NCBI GenBank assembly: GCA_016714685.1
Contig: JADKCH010000016.1
Coordinates: 1 to 58,119, forward strand
Length of the DNA stretch: 58,119 nucleotides
Reading direction: 5' to 3'
DNA from: Candidatus Geothrix odensensis
Lineage (GTDB): Bacteria; Acidobacteriota; Holophagae; Holophagales; Holophagaceae
The position numbers and the translations under genes were made by a program. The stretch's first letter is position 1. The number at the start of each line of letters is the position of its first letter. This document shows positions 1-7,793 of this stretch, piece by piece. The notes under the pieces are model-generated. The model made no database searches and was not told the DNA's origin. It worked only from the letters and a program-made list of their open reading frames with translations.

Positions 1-2
1 GG

Positions 3-236
3 TCAGGTGGGGTCGAAGAACCAGACGGTCTTGGGCTGGTCGGGGTCGTTCTCAGGCTTCACCAGCCCCACCTCGGGGTTGTTGGCCCGGCGGTCTGTGT
101 GGCGGTAGGAGCGGATGGCAGCTTCCTCTGCAATCGGGGTGGAGGCTGCGGTTTGGGTCCTCGCTTTGCGGGGCCGAGAGGCCGCTTCTGCGGCCCTGTC
201 GGGGCCTCGCCCAGGTCCTCCAACACGGGCGCCATC
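3..236 (-). pseudogene. N-terminal remnant of a DNA methyltransferase (type III R-M style)
   Basis: The minus frame opens at an ATG near 236 and reads through a basic stretch (RPRKARTQT) into IRSYRHTDRRANNPEVGLV and PENDPDQPKTVWFFDPT before a stop at 3-5. The RANNPEVGLV..DPDQPKT..FDP pattern is what I associate with the N terminus of site-specific DNA methyltransferases of type III or related restriction-modification systems. In that family FDP is normally followed by a His-Leu/Ile-Asp-Pro-like motif. Here two single-base changes, one in a C run and one in a G pair, would restore it. The gene is therefore either frame-broken at its edge or damaged by consensus error, and it leaves the window. 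No catalytic motif (DPPY, FxGxG) is inside the window, so the assignment rests on the N terminus alone. Confidence 0.45.
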
Positions 237-239
237 CCA

Positions 240-1186
240 GGGCGCGGACCGATCCCCCGCGCCCCTGACCCTTCACCAGCCGCCCTTGGACACGAGGGCA
301 TCACGGGCCACGACGTATTCGCCCTCCTCGATCGCGTCCCAGCTTTTTGCCGAGGCTGCTGGCGCAGGGCGATATTCCCCACGCCGCTCCCGTCCTCGGG
401 GATCAGATCCATCAGGGCGTCCGTTAGGTGCTCAGGGGACATGTCGACTCCGGTTGTGTTCCCCACGCGTTCTCCAGCGCGGCAGCGAGGGGCACGGGTT
501 CCAGGGGCTTGGTCAAGATGATGAAGCCTCACGATCTGAGGGTCCACTTCGATCGAATGAACGGTGCAAATTCCCGTCTGATCGGTATGCGCCTCAATGC
601 GGCTCGTAGAGGGAGTCGTCCTCACGCAGACGTTTGGCGACCGATTGTAGGGCGCCGCTGGCCAAGGTTTCGAGGACAGGACTGGCGTAGCCGTCGGCCC
701 ACTTCGGAGCGGTGGATCGGATGAAGAGCCTGATGTCCAGGGGTCCCATGATCGGAATGGTCCTGGCGCGGATGACGGTTGATGTCCTCCAGGTCGAGCA
801 ATTCGTCAGGTGCCAACCCGTCGACCACGAAGCCACAGGCGGCCACCTTCGATGAAGCGCCTGTATTCAGGGACCTCCCACGAGGCGGCGGCCAGGTCGT
901 CCTCCCACGGGATCTCCCGCGGTTCATCAATCCTGTAGATGCGAAGGCAGGCGGCCTCTAGGTCGAGGATCAGGGAAGCCATGAATTTGGCCTGGACCTC
1001 GAACATCGGCGCATCTAGGGCCATGCACCCCTGACGGATGACCGAGATGGATGGAGTCTGAGGAGGCTCGCTGAATAGGGAGGGGGCAGTTATGGGCTCT
1101 GCCGGGGGGTGATTTTCAAGTGCTTGCTTGACGAATCTTTGCAAAGAACGCGGCGAGGCCCGGTTTCCCCTGGTGCTGGAAGACAA
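240..1186 (-). pseudogene. Frame-disrupted remnant ending in a winged-helix module
   Basis: No single frame is open across this stretch, but protein-like pieces follow one another on the minus strand. Frame 806-1186 contains MASLILDLEAACLRIYRID and EIPWEDDLAAASWEVPEYRR. A second frame continues with ACGFVVDGLAPDELLDLED, and a third with PIMGPLDIRLFIRSTAPKW. A fourth, around 360-430, has SPEHLTDALMDLIPEDGSG. The last pieces, LRQQ, then WDAIEEGEY and ARDALVSKG, then KGQGRGGSVRA, resemble the winged helix ending in GRGKGGSVRR seen next to restriction-modification genes. At least three or four frame changes are needed. This may be a decayed restriction-associated protein or an intact gene hidden by indel errors. 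I cannot name the N-terminal part. Confidence 0.35.
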
Positions 1187-1369
1187 CAGCGGCGTGCTTG
1201 CAGTGCTTGATGACCTCCCTCATGGCCCGCCTTCTGGGCCATACAGGCAGAGGCGACAATCGCGTCCGCGTCTTGCTGACCCAGATTGCGACGGCCTCAT
1301 CGTGCTGTTTAGATGTGCCGGTCGGCGGGCTGTTGGTGTTGTGTCGACGCGAAGGAACTGGTCGGCGTA

Positions 1370-2008
1370 CTAGGGGCTCCCGGTATCGCCCCGCCCATGA
1401 CCCCCAGACCTCCATCAGCTTGTCGACGATCGGATGGTCGACCGGCAGATTGAGGCGCTCCTTGACCAGCTCCAGCGGCACCAGGTGCACCGCCTGGCTC
1501 CGCCATCCCATGGCCGCAGGGGTGCCCCCGATCCGGCGGGCGCGGTAGTAGCGGGTGAAGGAAGTGTCCCTCTCGACATCGAGGGGTGGTCCATCAGCTC
1601 GATCTGGAGGCCAGTCTTGTCGAGGACCTCCTTCAACGCGGTGGAGGCGAGGCTCAGACCCGACACCGTGCCCTTCGGAAAGGTCTGCTGGCCGCCTCCG
1701 TGCTGGTTGGTCGGGGACACCAGCCAGACCCGGCCATCGGGCTCGACGACCACGGCGCCCGCGGCCGGGATCTTGCCATCAGGCGGGTGGAACAGTCGTT
1801 CAGCGAAGAACATCTCGTCGGCTAGGAGGTTCCACTCCCTCCGGCTCTTAGGCGGCCTGCGCCAGGGCCGAACGTGGACGCCGTTCATCTCGTGGGGCAT
1901 CGCCCTCCGGCACCACCGTTGCGGATTGACTGGGGTCCACCCATGCGAAGAGCGAGGTCGAGGTGCTGCGGGGTCTCGATGGTGACGGGTGCCCTTGTCG
2001 TCGGACAT
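1370..2008 (-). pseudogene. Nudix hydrolase, frame-broken
   Basis: Starting at ATG 2008, the minus frame reads EMFFAERLFHPPDGKIPAAG, then AVVVEPDGRVWLVSPTNQ, then QQTFPKG and LSLASTALKEVLDKTG. This is a Nudix fold with a recognisable but damaged Nudix box. One residue seems missing after FPKG, and the usual acidic pair before the last Gly reads DK. Near 1510-1560 the family-like sequence jumps frame and continues as GWRSQAVHLVPLELVKERL and NLPVDHPIVDKLMEVWGSW, to a likely end near 1370. The N terminus may also be split between frames (a neighbouring frame has TPQHLDLALRMGGPQSIRN). Nudix enzymes hydrolyse nucleoside-diphosphate-linked compounds; the substrate here cannot be judged. The protein would not be made as the sequence stands. 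Confidence 0.55.
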
Positions 2009-2212
2009 GGATGAATGGCCATCAGGTGGCTCCTGAGAGAGGCATGGCGAGGATGGGCTTCATTACACCGAAAAACACGTGGTGACCGAGTGGCCAGACT
2101 CGAAAAACAGCAAGTCTGTGATCGAGGCCACAGGCGCAATTAGACGGGATGGACTGTCGACAGTTGTTGAGGACAACCGCTGTGACAGTGGTCCCGCTCC
2201 TTGGGCCCGTGC

Positions 2213-2444
2213 TCAGTGTTCAGAAACGGGATCGAAAAGGCTGCTTGAGTTCAGGCCGTGCTCCTTGAAGAGCCGCGTGAGCACCTTGCGGGCCATCGGG
2301 AGCACAGGGTCTCCGTGGGCCCACCTGCGGACCGTTCGGACGCCAACGCCGACCTCTTCCGCCAAAGGGGGCAACGCCGCCCAGCTTGTAGGCCAGTTCA
2401 CCGGAGTGGGCCGGGAAGGGCGATGGTCTGCCGATCTTTGCCAT
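2213..2444 (-). pseudogene. Small helix-turn-helix DNA-binding protein, one-base frameshift
   Basis: An ATG at 2444 follows a good ribosome-binding site (AGGAGG, 6-7 bases upstream) and begins MAKIGRPSPFPAHSGELAYK. After LGGVAP the frame must shift by one base to continue as LAEEVGVGVRTVRRWAHGD and ending FKEHGLNSSSLFDPVSEH. The span of 232 bases is one more than a multiple of three, so removing a single base from the AAAGGGGG run at 2364-2371 gives a 76-residue protein. EVGVGVRTVRRWAHG fits a Xre/MerR-like recognition helix. It may be the regulator of the neighbouring accessory genes. The defect is either a real mutation or a homopolymer error. Confidence 0.5.
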
Positions 2445-2511
2445 GGGGCCTCCTTTGCTGAAGGACAAGGTGGCCGAAACCAATCGACAAATATTGGCGG
2501 AGTCCCCAGAG

Positions 2512-2525
2512 ATCCACCCGTGGAT
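2512..2525. promoter_or_regulatory. Perfect palindrome upstream of the small HTH gene
   Basis: ATCCAC-CC-GTGGAT is a 6-bp perfect inverted repeat about 70 bases upstream of the HTH start. Autoregulation by the HTH protein is possible, but only the position supports it. Confidence 0.25.
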
Positions 2526-2612
2526 ACCCGAGGCGATCCTGAGCCCTCAATGGGCTTTCCGTGAATTTTCCGTATAACCCTCACCCCCATCACGAAGAGG
2601 GTCGAAAAAACA

Positions 2613-2642
2613 AAGGCCCCCTAGATTTCTCTAGGGGGTTTT
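2613..2642 (-). terminator. Intrinsic terminator of the tRNA operon
   Basis: A 9-bp perfect stem (CCCCCTAGA / TCTAGGGGG, arms 2617-2625 and 2630-2638) with a 4-base loop is flanked by A-rich sequence at 2605-2612, which becomes a U-rich tail on the minus strand. It lies just beyond the 3' end of tRNA-Glu and fits as the end of the two-tRNA transcript. Confidence 0.75.
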
Positions 2643-2644
2643 GC

Positions 2645-2719
2645 TGGTAGTCCCAAGGGGAATCGAACCCCTGTTCCCGCCGTGAGAGGGCGGTGTACTA
2701 ACCGCTATACGATGGGACC
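2645..2719 (-). tRNA. tRNA-Glu (anticodon CTC)
   Basis: The minus strand folds as a cloverleaf beginning GGTCCCATCGTATAGCGG. The anticodon stem is CCGCC/GGCGG around the loop CTCTCAC (anticodon CTC), the T arm is AGGGG-TTCGATT-CCCCT, and the 3' CCA is encoded at 2645-2647. The first acceptor pair is a G-T wobble. It is transcribed after tRNA-Gln, 17 bases away. Its 3' end faces the disrupted accessory block at 1-2450, a common arrangement for element integration sites, though no integrase is visible. Confidence 0.92.
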
Positions 2720-2736
2720 ACTGAACAAGTTGTGAA

Positions 2737-2811
2737 TGGTTGGGGAGGAAGGATTTGAACCCTCACCTGACGGTACCAGAAACCGTTGTCCTACCATTAG
2801 ACCACTCCCCA
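2737..2811 (-). tRNA. tRNA-Gln (anticodon CTG)
   Basis: The minus strand reads TGGGGAGTGGTCTAATGG at the 5' end. The anticodon stem is ACGGT/ACCGT around the loop TTCTGGT (anticodon CTG), the T arm is GAGGG-TTCAAAT-CCTTC, and CCA is encoded at 2737-2739. The TGGGG start and U1-A72 pair are typical of tRNA-Gln. It is the first gene of a two-tRNA transcript with tRNA-Glu. Confidence 0.92.
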
Positions 2812-2826
2812 ACGAGTGGAATAACC

Positions 2827-2854
2827 AATGTACCAGGAGCGGGACAAAAGGCAA
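2827..2854 (-). promoter_or_regulatory. Candidate promoter of the tRNA-Gln/tRNA-Glu operon
   Basis: On the minus strand, TTGCCT (-35, 2849-2854) and TACATT (-10, 2827-2832) are separated by 16 bases and lie 16 bases upstream of the tRNA-Gln 5' end. The spacing suits a sigma-70-type promoter. No other candidate is evident in the short gap before the plus-strand gene at 2904. Confidence 0.4.
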
Positions 2855-2903
2855 GAGCTGGTTCCGCCGATGGGGAGGTAGCCTTCCCGGCAGAGGTGTC
2901 TTC

Positions 2904-3452
2904 ATGGCAGATCCCATCAAGCTTGCATACTTCATGGCCGTCAAGGAGGGCGCGAGCTACCTCGGCGGCCTCCTGGTCACGGACACCTCCGGGATCCCGC
3001 TGGACTTCCGCTACACGGAGCCCATCACGCCGACGCGGCTGCAGAGCATCCTCTACGGCAAGTCCCTGGAGCCCCACCTCAAAGAGGAGGTCATCCAGAA
3101 GACGCTGCTGAAGGAGCTCAAGACGCCGCCCGACCTGTTCATCCTCAGCGCCACGGAGCTGGCGGGGGGCTGGTCCGGGGACGTGAAGTACCCGGTCCTG
3201 GCCGTGCAGAAGAGCCAGGAATCCCCCCTCTCCAAGGTGGGCGACACCTTCCGGTCCGGACCGCGGGAACTGCTGATCCAACTGGCCGAGGGCGCGGCTC
3301 CGCTGCGGGTGATGTTCGCCGCCGCGGTGGAACCGGCGGCCCAGGAGCAGGCTGTGGCGAAGCTGCTGGAGGCGGGCTATCACATGGATCTCGTGGAGCC
3401 CCTGGAGCGCGTCACGGCGGCTCTGCAGAGCCTGGTCGTCAAGGAATCCTGA
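2904..3452 (+). CDS. Conserved-looking hypothetical protein, first gene of an FHA/GGDEF/kinase operon
   Basis: 182 residues. I chose the ATG at 2904 (MADPIKLAYFMAVKEGASYL) because the longer open frame begins inside tRNA-Gln. There is no signal peptide or membrane segment, so it is probably cytoplasmic. The N-terminal part (GGLLVTDTSGIPLDFRYTEP) has a pattern faintly like roadblock/longin folds, but I do not recognise a family with confidence. The stop overlaps the next start by one base, so translation is probably coupled. It begins a chain of genes that ends with a Ser/Thr kinase, which suggests a role in that signalling pathway. Function unknown. Confidence 0.75.
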   Translation: MADPIKLAYFMAVKEGASYLGGLLVTDTSGIPLDFRYTEPITPTRLQSILYGKSLEPHLKEEVIQKTLLKELKTPPDLFILSATELAGGWSGDVKYPVLAVQKSQESPLSKVGDTFRSGPRELLIQLAEGAAPLRVMFAAAVEPAAQEQAVAKLLEAGYHMDLVEPLERVTAALQSLVVKES

Positions 3453-4237
3453 TGTTCGGTCGGGTGAAGGATGCGATGGCGGATGCGGCGGAAACGCTGC
3501 GGCAGGCCTTCGCCGGGCTCCGGGTCGTGGAGGTGGCCGCCGAGCCCTTCCTGCCGAAGGCCCGCGGCTCCGCGCCGCTGGGGGTCGAGGCCCGGACTGG
3601 CCTTGAACCACCCATGACGGTGTGCCGGGAGATGCAGTGCTTCGGAGATGCCACCGAGGCCAGGGCCCTGGAGCCCTTCCGGGCGGCACTCCAGGCCGAG
3701 AGCGGCTGGGCCCGTTGGGGCGCCGAGGCCGAGGTCGTCCGCATGACGCCGCTGGCGGGAGGCCAGGCCGCACGGGTGGCCGTGCCCCCGCTGCCGCGCA
3801 AGGCGCAGACCCTCGGCCGGCTGGAACCAGTCGTCCATCCCACTCCGCACCGCCTGTCGGCGCAGCTGACCGCGCCCGGTACCCGACGCCTCGATCCCAC
3901 TCTGGAGGGAGGGGGCGGCGAAGCCGGCCTGGAACTCATGCTGTCGCTGGCGGTGCCCATCCGGGCCGAGGCCATCCACGCGCTGCCCAAGGGCCTGTGG
4001 ATGCGCTATAGCCTCCAGCTCGTGCGGGGCACCGGCGAGAACGTCCGGAACCTGGAGGTGCTCGGCCTCTTCCGCATCCCCAGCAAGGGCGTGGCGGACC
4101 TGCGCCACGACCCCGGGCAGGGCAGGATCCTCGTCCGCCTGGAAGCCTCGGCGGTGCGGGCGTCCCGCGCACCATTCATCCTGGCCCGGCGGAAGGACGA
4201 TGGAAGCCTGGTGAGCTGCTACGTGGAGGATCCGTGA
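3452..4237 (+). CDS. Hypothetical protein in the FHA/GGDEF/kinase operon
   Basis: 261 residues, starting MFGRVKDAMADAAETLRQAF. The start overlaps the previous stop (TGATG), and its own stop overlaps the next GTG start (GTGA). It has no signal peptide, no clear membrane span and no motif I recognise. The middle is proline- and arginine-rich (residues about 100-150). The C-terminal part (LWMRYSLQLVRGTGENVRNL) looks like a beta-rich domain. Sitting between an unknown protein and FHA proteins, it could be a scaffold or a kinase substrate read by the FHA domains, but that is inference from position only. Confidence 0.75.
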   Translation: MFGRVKDAMADAAETLRQAFAGLRVVEVAAEPFLPKARGSAPLGVEARTGLEPPMTVCREMQCFGDATEARALEPFRAALQAESGWARWGAEAEVVRMTPLAGGQAARVAVPPLPRKAQTLGRLEPVVHPTPHRLSAQLTAPGTRRLDPTLEGGGGEAGLELMLSLAVPIRAEAIHALPKGLWMRYSLQLVRGTGENVRNLEVLGLFRIPSKGVADLRHDPGQGRILVRLEASAVRASRAPFILARRKDDGSLVSCYVEDP

Positions 4238-5172
4238 CGCGCAAGGCCCCGTCAAAGAAGCCGCCCCTGAGCATGGAGACGCTTCCCGGGCTGCCCGAGA
4301 TCCCGACGGTGGTGCGCACCAAGAGCGAGGTGGATGCGCTGGCGGCTCCGGCCGAGTGGGCCCTGGTGGCCTACGCGGGCGCGGCCCTGGGCCGGGTGTT
4401 CCCGCTGGCGGCCGGGCAGGTGATCGTGGGGCGGGCACCGGATTCAGGCCTGCCCCTGCTCGATGGCGAGGTCAGCCGCCAGCATGCGCGCTTCCAGGTC
4501 GACGAGGGCCGGGTTCTGGTCGAGGACCTGGACTCCACTAATGGCACGCGGGTGAACGGCAACCTGGTGCGTGGACTCGCGGAGCTGCGTCCCGGCGACC
4601 GCATCGCCATCGGTGGCCATGTCCTGAAGCTGGTCTTCCTCGATCCGCTGGAGCGGGCCTTCCACGAGACGCTCCTCGACCTCAGCACCAAGGATCCCCT
4701 CACGGGGCTGGCCAACCGGGGCAGCGCCCTGGCGGAGCTGCAGAATCGCTTCGGGCTGAGCCAGCGCTACGGCCGGCCCCTCTCGGTGGTGGTCTGCGAC
4801 CTGGACTACTTCAAGCAGGTGAACGACACCTACGGCCACGGCGCCGGCGACTTCGTGCTGCACACCTTCGGCGAGCGCCTCATCGCGACCCTGCGCGAAG
4901 CGGATCTGGCCGGCCGCATCGGCGGCGAGGAGTTCCTCATGGTGTTGCCGGAAACGGATCTGGCGGGGGCCCGGCCCTTCGCCGAGCGGCTGCGGAAGGC
5001 CATCGCCGCGACTCCGATCCAGCTGGCATCCGGCGGGCTCACCGTCACCTGCAGCATGGGAATCGCCGAGCGCACCGGGGACGATCTCAACGCCGGCCAG
5101 CTGCTGGCCCGGGCGGATGCGGCCCTCTACCGGGCCAAGGGTGGGGGGCGCAACCAGGTCTGCGAAGGCTAG
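4234..5172 (+). CDS. FHA-GGDEF diguanylate cyclase
   Basis: 312 residues from a GTG overlapping the previous stop. Residues about 48-135 form an FHA phosphothreonine-binding domain, with VGRAPDSGLPLLDGEVSRQH and DLDSTNGTRVNG carrying the conserved Gly-Arg, Ser-Arg-His and Thr-Asn-Gly residues. Residues about 150-310 form a GGDEF domain with active site GGEEF, and five residues upstream is an RxxD inhibitory site (READ). It should make cyclic di-GMP from two GTP, be product-inhibited, and be recruited or switched by a phosphothreonine partner. It has no membrane anchor. The Ser/Thr kinase two genes downstream is the natural source of the phosphate signal. Confidence 0.9.
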   Translation: MTRKAPSKKPPLSMETLPGLPEIPTVVRTKSEVDALAAPAEWALVAYAGAALGRVFPLAAGQVIVGRAPDSGLPLLDGEVSRQHARFQVDEGRVLVEDLDSTNGTRVNGNLVRGLAELRPGDRIAIGGHVLKLVFLDPLERAFHETLLDLSTKDPLTGLANRGSALAELQNRFGLSQRYGRPLSVVVCDLDYFKQVNDTYGHGAGDFVLHTFGERLIATLREADLAGRIGGEEFLMVLPETDLAGARPFAERLRKAIAATPIQLASGGLTVTCSMGIAERTGDDLNAGQLLARADAALYRAKGGGRNQVCEG

Positions 5173-5202
5173 GAAACCCTGATCTCCGTTAGACTTTCCT
5201 GG

Positions 5203-6135
5203 ATGCCCTTCGAACCCACGCCTCCCGACCTCCCCCCCTGGGATCCAGCCTCCGCGCGGGAAGAGGTCGAAATTCTCAGCGAGCTCGACACCCGAGAGTG
5301 GGCGCTGATCCGCTATGTGGGCCAGCCCATGGGCGAGTTCATCCCCCTGCCGCTCGAAGGCCTCAGCATCGGCCGGGCGCCGGAGAACGGGCTCCGCCTG
5401 CCCGAGCCCGAAGTGAGCCGCCACCATGCCCGGCTGACCATCGCCGCGGACCTGGAGACCGTGGAGCTGCGCGACCTGGGCTCCACCAATGGCGTCTTCA
5501 TCAACGGCAAGCGGGTCCACGCGGATCCCGGCCCCCTGAAGCTGAGGGCCGAAGACGTGGTGCGCGTCGGCGGGCACGCCTTCAAGCTCAAGCACATGGA
5601 TGCCCTCGAACGCCGCTATCACCAGACCATGGTGGCCCGCACCACGCTGGACCCGCTGACGGGCGTGGGCAACCGGGCCACGGTCCTGCACCAGCTGGAG
5701 TCGCACTTCGACCTGGCCCGGCGCCACCGCCGGCCCCTGGCCGTCATCCTCGCGGACCTGGACTGGTTCAAGCAGGTCAACGACACGCATGGGCACCGGG
5801 CGGGCGATCGCGCCCTGGAATCCTTCGGGGCCCTTCTCCACCTCCGCGTCCGGGGTTCGGACCCGGTGGGGCGGCTGGGCGGGGACGAGTTCCTCATCGT
5901 CCTGCCCGAGACCACCGCGATGATGGCCCTCAACGCAGCCGAGGGTCTGCGCCGGTCCCTGGCGGAGCGTCCCCTGGAGCTGGAGGGTGGCCTGGAGCTG
6001 CGGCTCACCTGCAGCCTGGGGGTGGCCGAGCTCAAGGATGGAGATTCGGACGGCGGCGCCCTGCTCGCCCGGGCCGACGCCGCCCTCTACGGCGCCAAGG
6101 CCGGAGGGCGCGACCGGGCGTACCCGGCTCCATGA
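5203..6135 (+). CDS. Second FHA-GGDEF diguanylate cyclase
   Basis: 310 residues, ATG at 5203, 30 bases after the previous gene. It has the same architecture as its neighbour: FHA (IGRAPENGLRLPEPEVSRHH, LGSTNGVFING) followed by GGDEF with the canonical GGDEF signature and an RxxD I-site (RGSD). The two proteins share order, length and many residues (DLDWFKQVNDTHGHRAGD against DLDYFKQVNDTYGHGAGD), so they look like a tandem duplication that has diverged, mostly at the N terminus and in the loop before the FHA domain. Its stop overlaps the kinase start (ATGA). Confidence 0.9.
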   Translation: MPFEPTPPDLPPWDPASAREEVEILSELDTREWALIRYVGQPMGEFIPLPLEGLSIGRAPENGLRLPEPEVSRHHARLTIAADLETVELRDLGSTNGVFINGKRVHADPGPLKLRAEDVVRVGGHAFKLKHMDALERRYHQTMVARTTLDPLTGVGNRATVLHQLESHFDLARRHRRPLAVILADLDWFKQVNDTHGHRAGDRALESFGALLHLRVRGSDPVGRLGGDEFLIVLPETTAMMALNAAEGLRRSLAERPLELEGGLELRLTCSLGVAELKDGDSDGGALLARADAALYGAKAGGRDRAYPAP

Positions 6136-7550
6136 GCGGCCTGCGTCCCCCGGCCCAGATCGGCAGCGTGCGCCTCCTGGAGCCCCTGGGCGAAGGCGGC
6201 ATGGCCCTGGTGTTCCGGGGCGAGGACCGCTTCCGCCCCGGCGCCTCCTGCGCGGTGAAGCTGCTGCGTCCCGAGGTCCATCGGGACCAGGACCTGGTCC
6301 GTCGCTTCCTGCGCGAGGGCGAAGTGCTCACGCGCCTCTCGCACCCCAGCCTGGTGGAGATCTTCGCCTTCGGCACCAGCGGCGCCTGGCCCTACCTGAT
6401 CATGGAGATCCTGCCCGGTGGCAGCCTCAAGGCCTGTCGCGGCGAGGCCCCGGCCGCCCTCGTCCGTCGCCTGATCCCGGTCTGCGGCGCCCTGGGCGTG
6501 GCCCACGCGGCGGGCGTGGTGCATCGGGACCTCAAGCCCTCGAACCTGCTCTTCGCGGCCGATGGGCAGCTCAAGGTCACGGACTTCGGCGTGTGCTTCT
6601 GGGAGGGCGAGGAGGGCCGGACCCGCGCCACCCGCAGCCAGATGGTGGTGGGCACCCTGGGCTACATGGCCCCCGAGCAGCACGGCGATCCCCGCCGGGT
6701 GGATGGCCGCTGTGACGTGTACGCCCTCGGGGCAATCCTTTTCGAGTTCCTGACCGGGCAGCCCTACGCCCAGGTGCAACTGCCCCCGGCGGCCGTGCGG
6801 CCCGGGTTCCCGCCCCGCATGGCCGGACTCATCATGCGCGCCCTGCAGCCAGACCCTGCCAGGCGCCTGCCGGACATGGCCACCCTTGGACAAGAGCTGT
6901 CTCATTGGCTGGAGAGTGCCGAGGCGGTGGGCTGGGGCGAGGAGCCCCTGCCTGGCTTCTCGGCCAGGGACCGGGAGCTGGCCACCGTGGCGGGGCCGCG
7001 CCGGGACGAGGGACCCGAGGTCCGGCTGGCGCCCTACCTGGATGCCCTGGCGACAGGTCCTGTGGGCGCCCGGCGGGCCGCCGCCGATGGCCTGGTGGCG
7101 GCCGCCCGCACCGCCGATGGCGGGTGGCTGATCGACGCCCTGGCCCGCTCCCCTGAAGGTGCCCGCTTCGCCCTGGCCCGTGCCCTGGGCAAGGTGGGCG
7201 CCGCGGAGGCGCTGCAGCCTCTGCTGGCCCTGCTGGCCGATCCCTTCGCCCAGCGGGAGGCCGCCGAGGCCGCCGCCGCCGTGGCTCGCCGCACGGGACA
7301 GGTGGCGGTTGCCACCGAGGCCCTGCGGGAGCCAGGCCTGGGGCATGCCTGGCGCTGGCCCGCCCGGGCGACCCTGGGCGACGAGGCCTGGGTGATGGCC
7401 CTGCGGGCCGGCTGGTCGGGCCTCACAGCGCCCTCCCGCCTCCAGGCCCTGGAGGCGGGCCGCCTCCTGCCCGATGCGCTGCGAGCCCGCGTGAAGGCGG
7501 CCACGGTCGATGCCACAGGGCAGGCCCGGGCCACCTGGGAGGCTCTCTAG
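6132..7550 (+). CDS. Ser/Thr protein kinase with C-terminal helical repeats
   Basis: 472 residues; start ATG at 6132 overlaps the preceding stop. Residues about 12-265 are a complete Hanks-type kinase: glycine loop GEGGMALVF, catalytic lysine in CAVKLL, HRDLKPSNLLF, DFG (VTDFGVCF) and YMAPEQ. The C-terminal 200 residues are Ala/Leu-rich (GKVGAAEALQPLLALLADPF) and resemble HEAT/armadillo-like repeats, probably a protein-binding scaffold. There is no transmembrane helix or extracellular sensor, unlike PknB-type kinases, so it is probably cytoplasmic. In an operon with two FHA cyclases, it may create the phosphothreonine mark they bind. Confidence 0.9.
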   Translation: MSGLRPPAQIGSVRLLEPLGEGGMALVFRGEDRFRPGASCAVKLLRPEVHRDQDLVRRFLREGEVLTRLSHPSLVEIFAFGTSGAWPYLIMEILPGGSLKACRGEAPAALVRRLIPVCGALGVAHAAGVVHRDLKPSNLLFAADGQLKVTDFGVCFWEGEEGRTRATRSQMVVGTLGYMAPEQHGDPRRVDGRCDVYALGAILFEFLTGQPYAQVQLPPAAVRPGFPPRMAGLIMRALQPDPARRLPDMATLGQELSHWLESAEAVGWGEEPLPGFSARDRELATVAGPRRDEGPEVRLAPYLDALATGPVGARRAAADGLVAAARTADGGWLIDALARSPEGARFALARALGKVGAAEALQPLLALLADPFAQREAAEAAAAVARRTGQVAVATEALREPGLGHAWRWPARATLGDEAWVMALRAGWSGLTAPSRLQALEAGRLLPDALRARVKAATVDATGQARATWEAL

Positions 7551-7614
7551 GCAGTGGTGCCAACGCGAGGTGCCTGGTTCATCCAGCCTGCTCGTGGGCA
7601 CCACGTGGCGGGGG

Positions 7615-7640
7615 TCTGGGGGCACGGCAGTGCCCCCAGA
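7615..7640. repeat. Strong intergenic hairpin after the kinase operon
   Basis: An 11-bp perfect stem (TCTGGGGGCAC / GTGCCCCCAGA) closes a GGCA loop about 65 bases after the kinase stop. No U-tract follows on either side, so it may be a rho-independent-like terminator, an RNA-stabilising structure or a small palindromic repeat. The remaining intergenic sequence to 7793 holds nothing else I can name. Confidence 0.5.
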
Positions 7641-7793
7641 GGGCTTACAGCCCCAGCGCGCCTGCGCGATGGGGCGCCAGAGGGGCCATGCCCCGATGGA
7701 AGTGCGCATTGCCAATGCCTCGATTACATGGCATTTCAGGCGAGGCGCACTGGGCTTTGGGGTACCATCGGCGCTTCCCGTCGAGGTGCCTGG

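Noticed and set aside
99..609. Plus-strand open frames of 140 and 164 codons in the first 600 bases
   Set aside because: They are low-complexity and antisense to recognisable minus-strand protein fragments.
7620..7793. Upstream start for the DMT transporter at 7554
   Set aside because: The extra 80 residues are not hydrophobic, overlap the intergenic hairpin and have no ribosome-binding site.
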